Of a DNA stretch of 54,233 nt, positions 10,683 through 20,468 are shown piece by piece. The position numbers and the translations under genes were made by a program. The stretch covers positions 3,609,195 through 3,663,427 of the forward strand of contig BFEA01000022.1 of NCBI GenBank assembly GCA_003427395.1. The letters run 5' to 3'. Numbering within the stretch: the stretch's first letter is position 1; the number at the start of each line of letters is the position of its first letter. The notes beneath the pieces are model-generated. The model saw nothing but the letters and a program-made list of their open reading frames with translations, was not told where the DNA came from and searched no databases. The stretch is from Chara braunii. Its lineage: Eukaryota; Streptophyta; Charophyceae; Charales; Characeae.

Positions 10683-10835
10683 TGTCGGGCCCTTCGTCGT
10701 TACCTGCAACAGTTACCCTAGCAGCAGGGCGTTCGTCGGGCCCTTCGTCGTTACCTCCAACACAAACCCTAAACTATTCCGACAGGACAAAGAAGAAGAA
10801 GAAGAAGAAGAAGAAGAAGAAGAAGAAGAAGAACA
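10277..10835. repeat. GAA/AAG microsatellite cluster, right of element A
   Basis: AAG runs at about 10311-10350, 10526-10569, 10632-10680 and 10787-10832 are mixed with the same module seen at 1-350: GTGGACAGCCTGTCGTATCTC and CGTGACCTACCGTATGATC near 10589-10630. The sequence around GAAGAAAGATTATGGAGGAAGATGA also recurs (compare about 165-195). This supports a shared repeat family on both sides of element A. Confidence 0.85.
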
Positions 10836-10945
10836 GCGCCTTCATCGTCGGGGCCTTCGCCGTAGCAGCAGCAGGACAGTCGGGGCCTTCGTCTTAGCAG
10901 CAGCAGCAGGACAGTTGGGGTCTTCGTTGTAGCAGCAGCAGCAGG
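10683..10945. repeat. GC-rich minisatellite, GTCGGGSCCTTCGTCGTWRC type
   Basis: GTCGGGCCCTTCGTCGTTACC occurs near 10683 and 10735. A related unit of about 35 bp (GGGGCCTTCG..GTAGCAGCAGCAGGACAG) is repeated three times from about 10846 to 10945. It interrupts and follows the AAG runs. No coding potential beyond repeat-encoded frames. Confidence 0.8.
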
Positions 10946-11357
10946 ACTCTCGATGGCGATGGCGACGGGCCACGGGCGACGGCGACGGAGCAACTCCGAT
11001 CGTGCTGGGGGGCGAGTGGCAGAGCCGATCCCAGGTTTGAACGGGGGGAAGTTTGGCGCCAAGATCTGCCGGCTCTGTCGCCGTCGATCATGGTGAATTG
11101 ACGGCCACAGAGCCGGCGCGAAATTAAAAAAAAGCAGCCCTACCAGGCCCGACGCGACGGTTTCTTGGGCCGGTCGGATCCGGTAGGCCTGCGAGAGGCC
11201 AACACCAGCAAAAAGGGGGTCCGAACTCCCTACAGGTGAGTGCGCTGGGGGCGGCCGGCCCCCAACTGGGTGCCCTGCCCGGCCAGGCCGCCCGGGACCT
11301 CCCCCGGGCCCCTGCTGGTCACCCGGGCAGCCCGGATCCCTACTCAGGAGTTTTTGG

Positions 11358-11388
<31 letters not shown>

Positions 11389-12536
11389 GGCTGGGAAGGT
11401 CCTTGCACGGCCGGACCGCCCGGGAAAACAAGGTGACCCGGGCGGCCCAGCTGGTAGCCTAGTAAATAAATAAAAACAATGGGTGTACTGTGTGGCGAGA
11501 AGAACATCCGAAATTTTGATAGAGATCACACTCACTGGTGTCACTGGTGTGAGGGCAAGAGATGGAAGAAACGGAAATTGAAAGGATATTTTATTATCGA
11601 CACCTGCAATTTTAGGTGTTCATAAAATAGCCAACAACAACAGTTCTGATGTACCGCCTCGAAACATTTACCATGGTTTAGCGGCACCTATTCAAAAACC
11701 CTGATGCCTGTGCTATTCCAATGCATTATGGGTATCCTCTGAAACTCTAGGCCTTTCAATTACCATAATGCGCTTCACAAATAAATATCGTGAAGTATTC
11801 TCGTTTTCTCCGTTCCTGGCATGCAAACATAGTACCCTAATAATTTATCCTCACAAGTTCACAACAATGGAAAGGAGTACGCCATTGAAGTTTCGTTTCT
11901 TGGATGATATGATTCATGTTGTGAAGGTGCTGGATATGGGACAGAGACATCAAACTCATACACAGAGAGGGGAGGAAACATATTATCTACCCATATAATC
12001 ACCACATTCGACTGAGAAAGCATAGTGCAAAGCTGGTACACAATACACAGCCCTCACATTGCACACTGGCACATGCATCACAAGTCACAAGGAGGGTATG
12101 CTGTTCCTCTGATGCCAGCAGTATGTCAGCACTCTGGAGTGTGTTTTCAGGCTGTGGCAGCCTTCCTTTGTTTTGTGGGGGCCTTTGCTGGCTAGTGACG
12201 ACATGAGAACCTACAGTCTGCAGAGTCTTCTGTCTGGTGTGGGCGGGTGGGTGGGTGTCACTGGGGGATAGTCTGCTTTGATTTTCATCACAGCTACAGC
12301 TGAGAGCAGTGGTTGGTGCCCACCTGCAGCTGGGTTTAAGGGGGATTACCACTTAGCATATCATCTGTTATGGGAACCTGCAAATGGTCGAGGGCTCAGC
12401 CTTCTGATGAGTGATTGGACGTCCAATGAAACAGTATGCAACAGCCCCCTGCTGTTTCTCGTCCTTTCCTCCCTTTCTGCCTACAGTTCACTCGACAGTT
12501 CACTGCGACAACCATAACAACAATATAGTAATATAC
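10946..12536. other. No recognisable gene
   Basis: The first 500 bp are GC-rich, with GGCCGGCCC and CCCGGG-type palindromic patches, and end in a T tract (about 11360-11388). The rest is of average composition, and its short open frames show no family signature. I see no RNA gene or LTR boundary. A decayed LTR or the untranslated part of a host gene cannot be excluded. Confidence 0.5.
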
Positions 12537-12731
12537 CAGTAGATAAATCTTGTTGGGAGCTTGGGTGCTGCTCCGCGCACAGAGCAGATATAGGTAGGAA
12601 TAGACCCATAACCTTAGGATAGCTTAAGGTATAAATGGTAGATTTAAACCGCCAGTACATGGCCCCAGCCTTGCTGAAAAGAAAACCCGTCGCCTACGAA
12701 ATTTTTGGAGGCCCAGAGCAGTAGATAAATC
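12537..12731. repeat. 13-bp direct repeats bounding a 169-bp segment
   Basis: CAGTAGATAAATC occurs at 12537-12549 and again at 12719-12731. This could be a target-site duplication around a short non-autonomous insertion. The enclosed DNA has no clear tail, tRNA box or terminal inverted repeat, so the identity is open. Confidence 0.4.
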
Positions 12732-12859
12732 GAATCGGTCCGCAAAGGGCCTGTGGGTGATACCTGGATGGCCTTTTTTTTTCTTTTTTTTTTTGTTAAT
12801 AGGCAAAATCCAATTTATGGATTTTATGGAGAAGCACAAACTAGGTGCAAGGTAAACAA

Positions 12860-13902
12860 TGCAAGGAACATGAATATGGACGAAGCACAGAAATCCAGAT
12901 TGCAAAATCACACTGAAGTCCAAGTAGTCAAAGCAAGAGCAGATAGCACAATGGAACCGAGTAACCATCCATTTGAGAACGATACAGAAGAATTGTGAGT
13001 CAATGTCCAAGCCCAACAGGGCAACACCAACAGCATAACCCAATGTAGCTCTCTCTCTTGAATGGCGCCAGGCGCCCTACCTACTCTACAGCCTATCACT
13101 ACAACTACAGTATGAAAGCAACCAGACAACTTGACGACCAGCGAGTGATGATGTCAACACCAATGCCGACCTCCCACCTCCACCAGGTACGTCTCTCTCT
13201 TCACCCACACTCTCCCTTGTTATCCCACACAGCGCCCTTCACCTCCGAAGAACCACCTTCGCCCTCACCTCCCCTGCGCCCTTAGGCAGCCCGGCTATGG
13301 CCGCCAGCGCCCTTTGTACAGGCAGCGCCCTACCGCCTAGCGCCTGCCTGTCTCGCACCTCAGCCTAGCGCACCGCAGCAGCTGGCATTAGCGCAGCGTG
13401 CTGGCATTGCCCGCAATGGCCAAGATCCTTGCCCACTCGCCCTGCTTGCCTATATGCCAGTGTTGCGTGTGGGCGGCCTCCCTTCAGCCTGTGCCTGGGC
13501 CCCAGTACCTGAACCCAGGTCCGATGCAGTTGGGGCCCGGGCGATGCAGTTGCGCCTCTTTCATCAACGCCTGCGACCAGATTCAGATAGTGGGCCGGTT
13601 TCCCATTGGCATTTTCGGCCTCTATACCCAGCATGCATTTTCGGCCTCACGTTTAAGTGCCCAGGGCCTAACCAACTCAGGGCCCTGGGATTTCCACATT
13701 TGCAGAGATCCGAGACTCGGTGCACTCCAACCAACTGGCGTGCTGCAACTGTATGGACCCCACTTCGTGAAATGTTTGCACAGAGGGCTCTTGTTGAGTT
13801 GCTGGCCCACCTTCACTTAGAGCGGGCACGAGGCTTGCTGGGGCCTTAGCCCAGAACATGTACATCATGGCAAGGCCCCTTCTTGAGGGCTCAATCCTCA
13901 CA
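12860..13902 (-). repeat. 3' LTR of element C
   Basis: Starts TGTGAGGATTGAG after the PPT and ends ...CATGTTCCTTGCA on the sense strand. It is related along its length to the plus-strand LTR at 46533-47637. Shared blocks include ACATGTTCTGGGCT, GGCGGCCATAGCCGGGCTGC (46533 copy CGGCCATAGCCGGGCTGC), GAGGTCGGCATTGGTGTTGA and GGCTTGGACATTG. The two copies are clearly diverged, so they are separate insertions of one LTR family. Confidence 0.8.
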
Positions 13903-13919
13903 TTCCATCCCCCTTAGCC
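13903..13919 (-). promoter_or_regulatory. Polypurine tract of element C
   Basis: The sense strand reads AGGCTAAGGGGGATGGAA immediately before the LTR start TGTGAGG. It is purine-dominated and lies about 20 bp past the end of pol. Confidence 0.75.
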
Positions 13920-13939
13920 TCAAAAGTCCACTGAGATGC

Positions 13940-14748
13940 TTACTTCGCAGGTGCCTTCCCTTTTAACATTCTTTCATATTCTGCCACCACTTGAGGAGCT
14001 GTGTCAATCAGTTCCTCTCTGGTGAACCACCGATCTTCCTTCGGATCCGTATGATGCCTGAATCTGATGCGATACTCCCGCTTGGGTTTTGGAGGTCTTC
14101 CTCTACCCAATGGCTTCTGAACAGGCAGATCTCGGTGATCCACAATGTCGTCGATGTCCACTTGACCATCCATGGTTGGGGGCAGCATCCATCTCCTTGA
14201 AGGGAATTGATCAGTCTCAGCGAACGGTGCAAGCTTTGAGGCATGAAAGACAGGGTGAGTGCGTAGGTGTCCAGGATACGGATAACATAGGTAGGACCAT
14301 CCATCTCATCCCCCACTACATCCAAGACTTCCCAGGGACGAAAATACTGAGGCATTAGTTTACGAGAGATCCCGAATTCCTGTCCTAGTTCGCTAGCCTT
14401 AACCCAGACTCGTTCCCCTACCTGAAATGAGGACTGTCGTCGACGCTTGTTCTCAGAACCAATCATTGCTTGCTGAGCTTTCTTGATATGCTCAACAGCT
14501 TGCTGCAGCAACTTCTCATACTGCACATCATACTCAAGTGTGCCTGGAGTTGCAGAGGATCGGTTTTCAGGTAGGAGGAAGTCTAGAGCTGATCTAGGCT
14601 TCCATCCCAAGTGTAGCTGATTAGGACTAACGCCGGTACTGCTATGTACAGCATTGTTGTACAGGCTGACGATGAGAGGCAACTCATCCCAATCATCCTG
14701 GCTGGGCTTGATGTAATGCCTCAGCAAGTGTTGTACAACTCTGTTCAT
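13940..14748 (-). pseudogene. Element C integrase C-terminal half
   Basis: The end of the catalytic core (DDWDELPLIVSLYNNAVHSS, SPNQLHLGWKPRS) leads into the C-terminal domain (GERVWVKASELGQEF, YFRPWEVLDVVG). A one-base loss near 14255, just where the PVFHASKL-type motif should be, shifts the frame. The true frame resumes in 13940-14188 with PTMDGQVDIDDIVDHRDLP and the chromodomain-like YRIRFRHHTDPKEDRWFTRE. The core is cut off from its upstream part by a TAG at 14749-14751, in the place of a Gln codon (element A has NGQTEQMN at the same site). Confidence 0.88.
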
Positions 14749-14751
14749 CTA

Positions 14752-15240
14752 CTCGGCCTGTCCGTTGGCTTCGGGATGATTCCCTGAAGTCATCTGAAGT
14801 TGACGGCCCATCTGCTCTGCAGTCTTCTTCCACAGCTCACTTGTGACTCGGACATCTCTGTCACTAACGATTGACTGTGGAAGTCCAAAATCACGCACCC
14901 AGTTGTCCATAAACAACTTGATGACGTGGTCAGTCCTTGCGGTCTCTGGCATGGCAACTAGTCTAGCGTACTTGCTGAATCGATCAATGACGACGAAGAT
15001 GTGCCTCTTGCCACTCTTGCTGGTCACCAGGGTGTCCATGAAATCCATGGAAACACTCTCTCCTGGACCAGCGGGGATAGGTAAGGGCTTCAGCAACCCA
15101 AGCGGTGCTTGAGTTCGCGGCTTGTCCCGCTGATAGACCTGACAGGTCTCTACATACTTCTTTGCGTCATCTAGCATTCAAGGCCACCAAAATCGCTGTA
15201 CTAGATTAGCACTCGTCTTTTTGTAACCAAAGTGCCCGGT
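14752..15240 (-). pseudogene. Element C integrase zinc finger and core
   Basis: The HHCC finger is split by a TGA: ECHDATGHFGYKKTSANLVQ on one side, and YVETCQVYQRDKPRTQAPLG on the other. The core shows VSMDFMDTLVTSKSG (first Asp), VVIDRFSKYARLVAMP, SIVSDRDVRVTSELWK (second Asp) and SGNHPEANGQAE (Glu). The three catalytic residues are therefore present. The TGA at 15178-15180 and the TAG at 14749-14751 are in frame with RNase H and with each other, so the damage is purely nonsense. Confidence 0.9.
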
Positions 15241-15840
15241 TGCGTCATGGCATTCTCCTAAAAACAAACTACGCAAACGTTCACTAGATGGAACTACTAA
15301 CCTTTTAACTTCGGCCTTATCAAGATAGAGAAACCCGTCCACCATCACAAACTCACTTTCCGTGGCCTTGTCTTTTGCCTGAAGTTTGCGCATGATGTCC
15401 ATCGTGACAGGGTCTTCCTGATAGGCTCCCACCAATGATTGAGTTACTTCTTCCGATACACCAAAGTCAAAAACTAGCGCCCCTAGGTAGTCTGCCCTAC
15501 GTGATAGCGCATCTGCAACCTTGTTGTACTCTCCCTTCAGATACTCAAGCTTGAAGTCATATTGATCTATGACCTCAATCCATCGCTTGAGTGCATCAGA
15601 AAGAGCCGGTTGAGTCTTGATCCATTTCAGTGTCTGATGGTCAGTACTCAAATAGAAGAACCGTCCCAACAGAAAATGTCTCCAATGGACAAGTGCCTTG
15701 TAGAGAGCATAGAGTTCCCTTTCATAGGTGGACTTTGTCACTTTCTTAGATGGCATCTTCTTACTCATGTACTCAATCGGTTTCAACTTCTTCCCATCCT
15801 GCTGAGCCAGCACTGCGCCAATGCCATATTAGCTTGCGTC
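15181..15840 (-). pseudogene. Element C RNase H domain
   Basis: Continuous frame from YGIGAVLAQQDGKKLKPIEY through KSTYERELYALYKALVHWRH (Glu), FFYLSTDHQTLKWIKTQ (Asp in TDH kept) and EYNKVADALSRRADYLG (final Asp). The N-terminal strand with the first catalytic Asp, TNDAS, lies upstream of a TAA at 15829-15831. The TAA takes the codon just after the serine. All expected acidic residues are present, unlike in element A. Confidence 0.9.
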
Positions 15841-17280
15841 ATTGGTCACTATAAATGGCTTCTGAGGATCGGGAACCATGAGAACTTCATGATTCATGAG
15901 TGCATGCTTCAATCGCTTGAAAACACCCTCGCACTCATCACTCCAGTCCCACGGCGTGTCAAGTCGAGTTAGATCCGTCAAAGGAGAGGCGACTGTGGAA
16001 TAGTTCTTTACGAAGTTCCTATAGTAGCCGCACATTCCTAAGAAAGATCTGACCTCAGTGACAGTCTGAGGTCGTGGCCAGTCTCGAATACTAGCCACCT
16101 TCGCATCTTCCGGCCTAATCCCTTCCGCGGATACTTCATGACCCAAGTATAATATCTTAGTGCGACCAAACTCACACTTCTCTAGGTTGACCTTATACTT
16201 GTGTTGTCACAGGAGTGAAAGTACAGTCTCAACGTGTTGTGCATGCTCCTCGGCAGACTTACTAAAGATCAGAATGTCGTCAAGGTAAACCACGACAAAC
16301 TTATCTAAATGGTCATGGAAGATCCGATTCATGGCGTGCTGGAATGTTCCCGGCGCATTGCAAAAACCAAAGGGCATCACTACAAACTCATACAGACCAT
16401 ATCGAGTCTGAAAAGTTGTCTTGTGTTGGTCCTCAGGTCTTATAGCGATCTGATGATAGTCGGATTTCAAGTTTATCTTGCTATAGTACTTGCATCCTTG
16501 CACCCTATCCAGTAGGTCGTCTATGCGAGGTAGAGGCTCTGCGTTCTTCATTGTGATGGCATTGAGGCCTCTATAGTCAATGCACATCCTCAATGTACCC
16601 CCCTTCTTTGGTACAAATAGTACTGGAGATCCGTAAGGGGAAGTACTAGGCCGGATCCACCCCTTCTCTGTCAGTTCTTTCAGTTGTCGCCGAAGTTCAT
16701 CTAACTCGGCGGGAGCCATCCTAGAGTTCCTTCCCTTTGGGGTTTTACTCCCTGGAATGATTTCTATAGCGTGGACAACTTCCCTTTCTACAACTCCTGT
16801 AGGCTCTTCGAACAGATCAGGGAACTTAGCAACGACGTGTTCTATCTCTGGGGGTGTTTTAACGGCCTCCCCTTTTTCAGAGACGTACACTAGGTACATA
16901 CCCTCCTCTTGGTTCTGTTTGTAATAGTTATAGAACATTGATGCACACAAGCAGCCATAGGTATCTATAATGCTACTGGCTTTGAACTTAGTCAATCTGA
17001 CTGTTCTGCCATCAGGCAACTTATGTTTTAGCACCTTCTTGTCCCAGTCGAACTGGGGCTTAGCAACCTCAAGGTAGTACATGCCTAACAACATGTCAAA
17101 CGGCAAGTCATCGCTAACCAGGAACGAAATCTTATGATTCAGTTCCCCTCCTCCATAGGAGAAGGTACAAACTACATTCGGGATATAGTCTGTGACAATC
17201 ATGCGCTCCTTGTTGGCCAAAGTAGATGCTACTGGTCTACTAAGGTGCCGTACCCGGTCCTGTAGGTGCAGCCTTTCCAA
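15829..17280 (-). pseudogene. Element C reverse transcriptase
   Basis: The protease tail and linker lead into RT: ELRRQLKELTEKGWIRPSTS, GSPVLFVPKKGGTLRMCIDY, PLPRIDDLLDRVQGCKYYSK, MPFGFCNAPGTFQHAMNRIF and VVVYLDDILIFSKS. The YLDD box is intact, but motif A reads SKINLKSDYHQI where SKIDLKSGYHQI is usual, so the catalytic aspartate is asparagine. A TGA at 16207-16209 (probably an Arg CGA codon) interrupts the thumb. The frame resumes with GHEVSAEGIRPEDAKVASIR and VRSFLGMCGYYRNFV. Confidence 0.92.
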
Positions 17281-17607
17281 ACAGTCGCGACTTATATAAT
17301 TCCGCGTGGATCAGATGTCTATGAAGGCACCACATTTGCGGCCTCCTACATCCACTTCCACCATGAAATGTTCCCCTCTAGGACCTTTCTTTAGTGCCAC
17401 CCAAGATTCGCGAGGGTCCTTGTTTGACCACTCACTTTCCAAATCTTCTAAGGCTTCAGACACATCCAACGTACAGAGCATAGTTTGGTCCGGATGAGTC
17501 TGCGAGGTGACTAAAGAGTCATTAGCTATGGCCATCTCATGAAGTGGGGAGGGTATCTGGCCCACTTCACCCTGAGTAGAAGCAGCTAAAACTTCCACCG
17601 GCCTCAC
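17000..17607 (-). pseudogene. Element C protease
   Basis: The N-terminal strand GEHFMVEVDVGGRKCGAFID runs into the active site, where the codons read Asp-Ile-stop (TGA at 17311-17313) and then STRNYISRDCLERL instead of an intact DSG/DTG triad. The second loop, LPFDMLLGMYYLEVAKP, lies downstream at about 17050-17110. The triad is destroyed, so this protease is dead. Confidence 0.85.
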
Positions 17608-17627
17608 GTGTTTCCCGAGCTAGAAGC

Positions 17628-18793
17628 CTAGGAATAAGGTGCCCCCATCTTAGGAGGTATCTTTTGCGTGACCTTTGCGTTTTGGCACTTGTAGTGCGAG
17701 TGTTCGTATTCCCCGCAGTTAATGCAAGCACCACGCACTCGGCGGTCCCGCCACACGTCTTGATCAAGACCTGCCTTAACCCAATCAGCCACTTTGGTTT
17801 GATTGGAGGCGGCCTTCCCTTGACTCTTTGGTTGGCCCTTCACTCGGCCACCAGCCTTAGCCTTAACTACTGCGGCGAGGGTGCTACCCTCAGCGGTCTC
17901 NTCGCCGTCGTACTCTGAAATGTCNAGCAGGTCTGTGAGCTCGTCGATCTCGGTTTGGGTCCCATCGGACTCAACCATCAACAATTTAGCCCCCTTCTTC
18001 TTCCATTCCTGCGGACTATTCTTCTTCCTCGTGTCATTCTGAGAAGGTTGAGCGTTTCCTAGAGTGGCCTCCAAATCTAAAGCTTTCCTAGTCGAAGTCT
18101 CAAAGGAGTGATACTTGAGGCGAGCCTCGCTGGCCAACAAGTTTCTGAGGTTCTCTGGTAGACATCTCACAAACGTGGTCAATAGGAACTGGTTGTTGTA
18201 GTTTATACCGGGAACGACGATGAGGCTCTCTATGGTAGTCGTAAGCTCCCTGACTGACTTGAACTTTCGTTGGTCTAGTCTGTTTATCGCATCAGTGGCC
18301 ATTTGTGCCTGCTGAGGATTGTGCCATCAAGCTTCTACCATTTCCATGAACTGGTCTAACGTAATTGTCCTAGCCCAGTCCGCCATGCGTCATCCGTACC
18401 CAGCCTTTGTCACTGCACCATCCAACCATTTGGCTGCCTTACCCTCGAGGTAAGATGCAACAGTAATCACCTCCTCCTCCTGCAAAGTCCTCTTTGCCTT
18501 TACCCAAACCGGAACTGTTCTCAACCAAGTGTTGAGCTCTTCGTCCTTCTTCTCGCCCGAAAAGGCAAGAGGCGGTTTCATAGGGGTTTTAGGTACCAAA
18601 GACCTTGCGGCTGTCCCTGTGGAGGAACAGGTTGTTGCGGTGGTGTAGCTCCCAACGCTGGACCCGAAGAAGTAGAAGCAACAGTCTGTGAGACTGCTGC
18701 AGACGTGCCACTTGGTTGTGTGCCAGCTTGTACGGGAAAGGGGCCAGACATCGTCGTTAACGACAACGGCGACTGTGCTGGTAGCCTAACCAA
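17628..18793 (-). pseudogene. Element C gag
   Basis: Three open blocks in order. The first is a Pro/Gln-rich N-terminus starting at MSGPFPVQAGTQPSG (an earlier in-frame ATG exists but lies at the junction). The second is KPPLAFSGEKKDEELNTWL with the first capsid helices (18390-18599). The third is the rest of the capsid plus a nucleocapsid with one CX2CX4HX4C knuckle, CINCGEYEHSHYKC (17628-18302). Frame breaks near 18580 and 18305-18390 separate them. Two ambiguous N bases fall in the third block. Confidence 0.85.
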
Positions 18794-18956
18794 GTATCAA
18801 GTATCAAACCATCCGGAAGGACCGAAACCAATCACAAAATACAAAGTTAAATGGACTGGATATCCTAGCGAAGATTCCACATGGGAACCTCTTCCTAACC
18901 TTAAGAATGCTATGAAACTTGTTTGCGCCTATGATCGTGCTCACCCTATATCCTAG
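18780..18956 (+). pseudogene. Orphan integrase chromodomain of element G
   Basis: The frame reads KYQVSNHPEG, ITKYKVKWTGYPSEDSTWEP and LPNLKNAMKLV before a stop at 18954-18956. The YxVKWxGYxxxxxTWEP signature is the chromodomain found at the integrase C-terminus of chromoviruses, thought to guide insertion to modified histones (established knowledge). The aromatic cage positions (Y, W and the second W) are present. No start codon belongs to it; it is the end of a lost pol. Confidence 0.9.
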
Positions 18957-19921
18957 ATACATAATATAACTTCAACCCTAAACCATTGCATAAAACCCGC
19001 CTTGACCCCGCCAAAACCCCGCATTCCTGCTCGACACACACCCCCTGTACCCAGCAAAGCCCTTGCCTCTTGACCCCCTTTCCCCCCCCCTCCCTGTCTG
19101 ATCTTGCCCTTGCCCCCGCCTTGCCCCATTCTCCCATGTGTCCTCCGCCACATGTCTCTCTTGTCCAAGTCCTCTATGTGGCCCCTTCGCGTCGCCGACG
19201 ATAATGGATCTAATGGCAAGCGCGTGAGGACGATGGCATGTTGCAGCTCAGTACGAGGAGATAAGACAGCTGGTTGGCCACCATGCTGTCCCTTTGGCCG
19301 ACACCTTGGATTCGCAGACTTCTCGAGCAACACCTCTAACATGGACATCAAGATCAGTTTGCGACCTGCTATCCGGATCAGACCTCATCATCATATTGTG
19401 TACCAGACGCTACCTGTTACTGCGACAATCAAGCTGAAGTCCTCGCCGTCTACATCACGGAAGTGCTGAAGACTGTTTCCCCACCGCCACTTCTGCGACA
19501 CCGTCCAAGACCTTCCTCAAGACATTGTTTTCGCTTTTAACACTTCGTTACAGACCTGAGATGTTTTTCCAAACCCCTTAGACACCCCAACACTTTAGCA
19601 TTGAACAAACAATTTTTTTATTTAATTTTATTTCTCTCAAACCTGACAACCTATAACCTTGTAGAACACCAATAGGACTACTGTGGTACTAGTAGAACCT
19701 CAATAGGATTACCATGTTACCTGAACATTGCTACTCTAACCCTTGTAGACCCTCAATAGGATTACCATGTTACTTGAGCATTGATTCCCTCATCCCTGCA
19801 GAACCTCAATAGGATTACCCTGCTACTTCCATTACTCCCCTTTTCCCTTTCTGACCAGTGATCGGCCCCGTCCCGTCCTTCATAGTTGTCCATTGGGTCT
19901 TTGGCAACCAGACGTTGCCTT
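18957..19921 (+). other. 3' noncoding part of element G
   Basis: Lies between the pol stop and the PPT. It is C-rich at first (about 19000-19150) and AT-rich near 19600-19640. Open frames show no domain. It contains the tandem motif described separately. Confidence 0.6.
19662..19830. repeat. Imperfect tandem repeat, TAGAACCTCAATAGGATTAC motif
   Basis: The motif occurs near 19662, 19693, 19745 and 19798, each followed by a variant of CATGTTACYTGAGCATTG. The unit is about 30-55 bp and drifts. It lies just upstream of the element G PPT. Confidence 0.8.
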
Positions 19922-19938
19922 CCAAAGGGAGGGGATAG
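19922..19938 (+). promoter_or_regulatory. Polypurine tract of element G
   Basis: CCAAAGGGAGGGGATAG directly precedes TGTTATGGACCC, the proposed LTR start. Confidence 0.75.
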
Positions 19939-20468
19939 TGTTATGGACCCAGCCAGGGCTTGATCCCTGGTCCGCGGGTTACCACCCGCTAGACCGCTAT
20001 TCTATTTTTTTTGGAGTCTCTGATCTCCAGTTCCTGACTGTTGGCACCCTCTGCAGTTGGCGCCCGTTCTCAAATCCCGCCTCTGCCACTTTCGGATTTC
20101 GTACTTGGCGCCATCCAGCATTCTGGCGCCCAGGCTCAGACCTTCGATTTTCAGTTCATCCCCGAGGCAAGTTGCACTTTTGCCCTCGGACTCAAGTTGA
20201 GTCCGGTACTTAAGAACGAACTCAAGCTGAGTTCGGGGACTCAGTTTTCGGCCCTAGTGCTTGTGCTTTAGTGTGACTTGCTGCGACATTGTGTATGGAA
20301 CCAAAATTGCGACTTTGTGACCTTGCGACTTTGCCACTTTGTGTCCGTGTCCGTGTCCGTTGAGTTGTGTCAAGTCTGTGTCGAGTTGAGTGAGTGTGTG
20401 TGTGTGTGCTCTCACTCTCTCCCTCTCTCTTCCCTGTCCTCGTTGCTCTGCCTCAGCCCCGTCACACA
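19939..20468 (+). repeat. 3' LTR of element G
   Basis: Begins TGTTATGGACCC after the PPT. I place the end at ...CCCCGTCACACA because homology to element D RT/RNase H begins right after it. It contains a tRNA-like stretch near its start and a GT-rich patch around 20395-20410. No second LTR of this family was found in the window, so the right boundary is inferred. Confidence 0.65.
19943..20003 (-). other. tRNA-like segment inside the element G LTR
   Basis: On the minus strand: a box A-like TAGCGGTCTAGCGGG, an anticodon-arm-like GCGGG-TGGTAAC-CCGCG hairpin, then CCAGGGATCAAGCCCTGG resembling a T arm (box B-like GGATCAAGCCC), ending GGGTCCA. Position 33 of the loop is G rather than U, and the acceptor stem is not convincing, so it is not called a tRNA gene. 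Confidence 0.4.

Larger units (their letters stand above)
12860..18790 (-). mobile_element. Element C: Ty3/gypsy element lacking its 5' LTR
   Basis: Minus strand. Gag (18793 down to 17628), protease, RT, RNase H and integrase run in order to about 13940, followed by a PPT and a 3' LTR (12860-13902). At its 5' side the sequence changes abruptly near 18780-18790 into the plus-strand chromodomain of another element, so the leader, PBS and 5' LTR are missing. From RNase H through integrase the frame is continuous except for in-frame stops, which suggests a fairly young copy killed by point mutation. Two N bases lie in gag. Confidence 0.9.
18780..20468 (+). mobile_element. Element G: 3' end of a plus-strand chromovirus
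   Basis: Consists of the last part of integrase with a chromodomain, a 3' noncoding stretch, a PPT and an LTR (19939-20468). Everything upstream is missing and replaced by element C in opposite orientation. At its right end the LTR abuts the RNase H of element D, which suggests G inserted into D and later lost its left part by deletion or recombination. A misassembly at about 18785 is the main alternative. Confidence 0.75.

Noticed and set aside
10769-11431. 220-codon minus-strand frame
   Set aside because: It is made of repeat-encoded Leu/Lys runs and GC-rich minisatellite sequence, with no family signature.
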